Shown here: in pieces, positions 13,191-13,297 of the stretch
Layout of the letters: every line of letters begins with the position of its first letter
Position numbering within the stretch: position 1 is the first letter of the stretch
Assembly: GCA_021792115.1 (NCBI GenBank)
Contig: JAJYVI010000020.1
Span: 1 to 13,297, forward strand
DNA length: 13,297 nucleotides
DNA from: Microcaldota archaeon
GTDB lineage: Archaea > Micrarchaeota > Micrarchaeia > Micrarchaeales > Micrarchaeaceae
Direction of reading: 5' to 3'
The notes under the pieces: generated by a model
The model's input: the letters and a program-made list of their open reading frames with translations, nothing else
Databases searched by the model: none
Told to the model about the DNA's origin: nothing
Made by a program: the position numbers and the translations under genes

Positions 13191-13297
13191 AGATTTATGC
13201 TGTGCGCAGAAAATCATACAGCTACCACTCTTGGATTGGGGCGTATTCTAAAGCGGAGTGGTAGCTTCCCTCTTCATAATTATAGGTGTGAAACATG
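13185..13297 (+). CDS. Possible gene start, partial, unrecognised
   Basis: From ATG 13185 a frame stays open to the right edge, 37 codons. The same frame is open without a stop from just after mre11. The product starts MDRFMLCAENHTATTL and continues with a basic stretch (GRILKRSGS) and HNYRCE. It contains CGT and CGG arginine codons, which look unlike the AGA/AGG-leaning neighbours. A TATA box about 49 bases upstream would give a leader near 22 nt. I do not recognise the protein. The frame includes an 11-bp perfect inverted repeat, unusual in coding sequence. An alternative start is the ATG at 13295, which has GGTG 6 nt upstream, with the bases before it as a leader. Both cannot be settled from 113 bases. 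Confidence 0.35.
   Translation, partial: MDRFMLCAENHTATTLGLGRILKRSGSFPLHNYRCET
13220..13266. repeat. Perfect 11-bp inverted repeat (hairpin) near the right edge
   Basis: AGCTACCACTC (13220-13230) and GAGTGGTAGCT (13256-13266) pair perfectly around a 25-base loop. The GC content of this stretch is clearly higher than in other spacers here. Read on the minus strand, the stem is followed by CGCTTTAG, which recalls the hairpins at IS200/IS605 element ends. That resemblance is from memory only. Other possibilities are a leader hairpin for a gene starting at 13295 or an unrelated small RNA. Confidence 0.8.

Noticed and set aside
13222..13296. Minus-strand open frame ending at TAG inside the 11-bp hairpin, taken as the 3' end of a gene
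   Set aside because: Only 24 codons and not recognisable. Kept as part of the element-end hypothesis but not annotated, because the plus-strand frame is longer and has a promoter.

Overview
The window reads as a gene-dense, AT-rich piece of an archaeal chromosome. The archaeal calls are firm: translation factors aIF5B and aIF6, prefoldin beta, Mre11 and Rad50, a pilin-type protein with a QSAxEF...SWA signal segment, archaeal-type TATA boxes and leaderless starts. The small compact genes, low GC and pilin style suggest a DPANN lineage of the ARMAN type (Parvarchaeota/Micrarchaeota). That placement is inference from gene content, not from a marker comparison.

Layout, left to right. Positions 1-1616 (minus strand) hold a radical-SAM tRNA methylthiotransferase followed 8 nt later by the first 104 codons of a polysaccharide flippase that runs off the left edge. 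A small zinc-binding protein (1721-1915, plus) is divergent from them. Positions 2019-7405 (minus) form a probable transcription unit read right to left: pilin-like protein, rad50, aIF5B, then aIF6, which may also have its own promoter. Positions 7580-9966 (plus) hold nuoA, nuoB, nuoC and nuoD, tightly packed or overlapping: the quinone-reducing connecting module of a complex I-like enzyme plus one small membrane subunit. No NADH-input genes (nuoEFG) and no pumping subunits are present here. A bacterial-type pyruvoyl aspartate decarboxylase, panD (minus), converges on nuoD. It is divergent from prefoldin beta, which is followed by a DHH-family phosphoesterase and then mre11 (plus).

How they work together: Mre11 and Rad50 form the double-strand-break end-processing complex, but their genes lie about 5 kb apart on opposite strands with no herA or nurA between them. 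aIF5B and aIF6 both act on ribosomal subunit joining. PanD supplies beta-alanine for coenzyme A.

The last 174 bases, after mre11, differ from the other spacers. They contain a T-run, a TATA box, a 12-bp-arm inverted repeat over the predicted transcription start, an 11-bp perfect inverted repeat, and a frame that stays open to the window edge. This is the best candidate for something new, possibly the edge of a mobile element or a structured leader, but the window cuts it off. I saw no tRNA, rRNA or CRISPR array. Several starts have been moved from the longest open frame (TTG or GTG codons) to better-supported codons.
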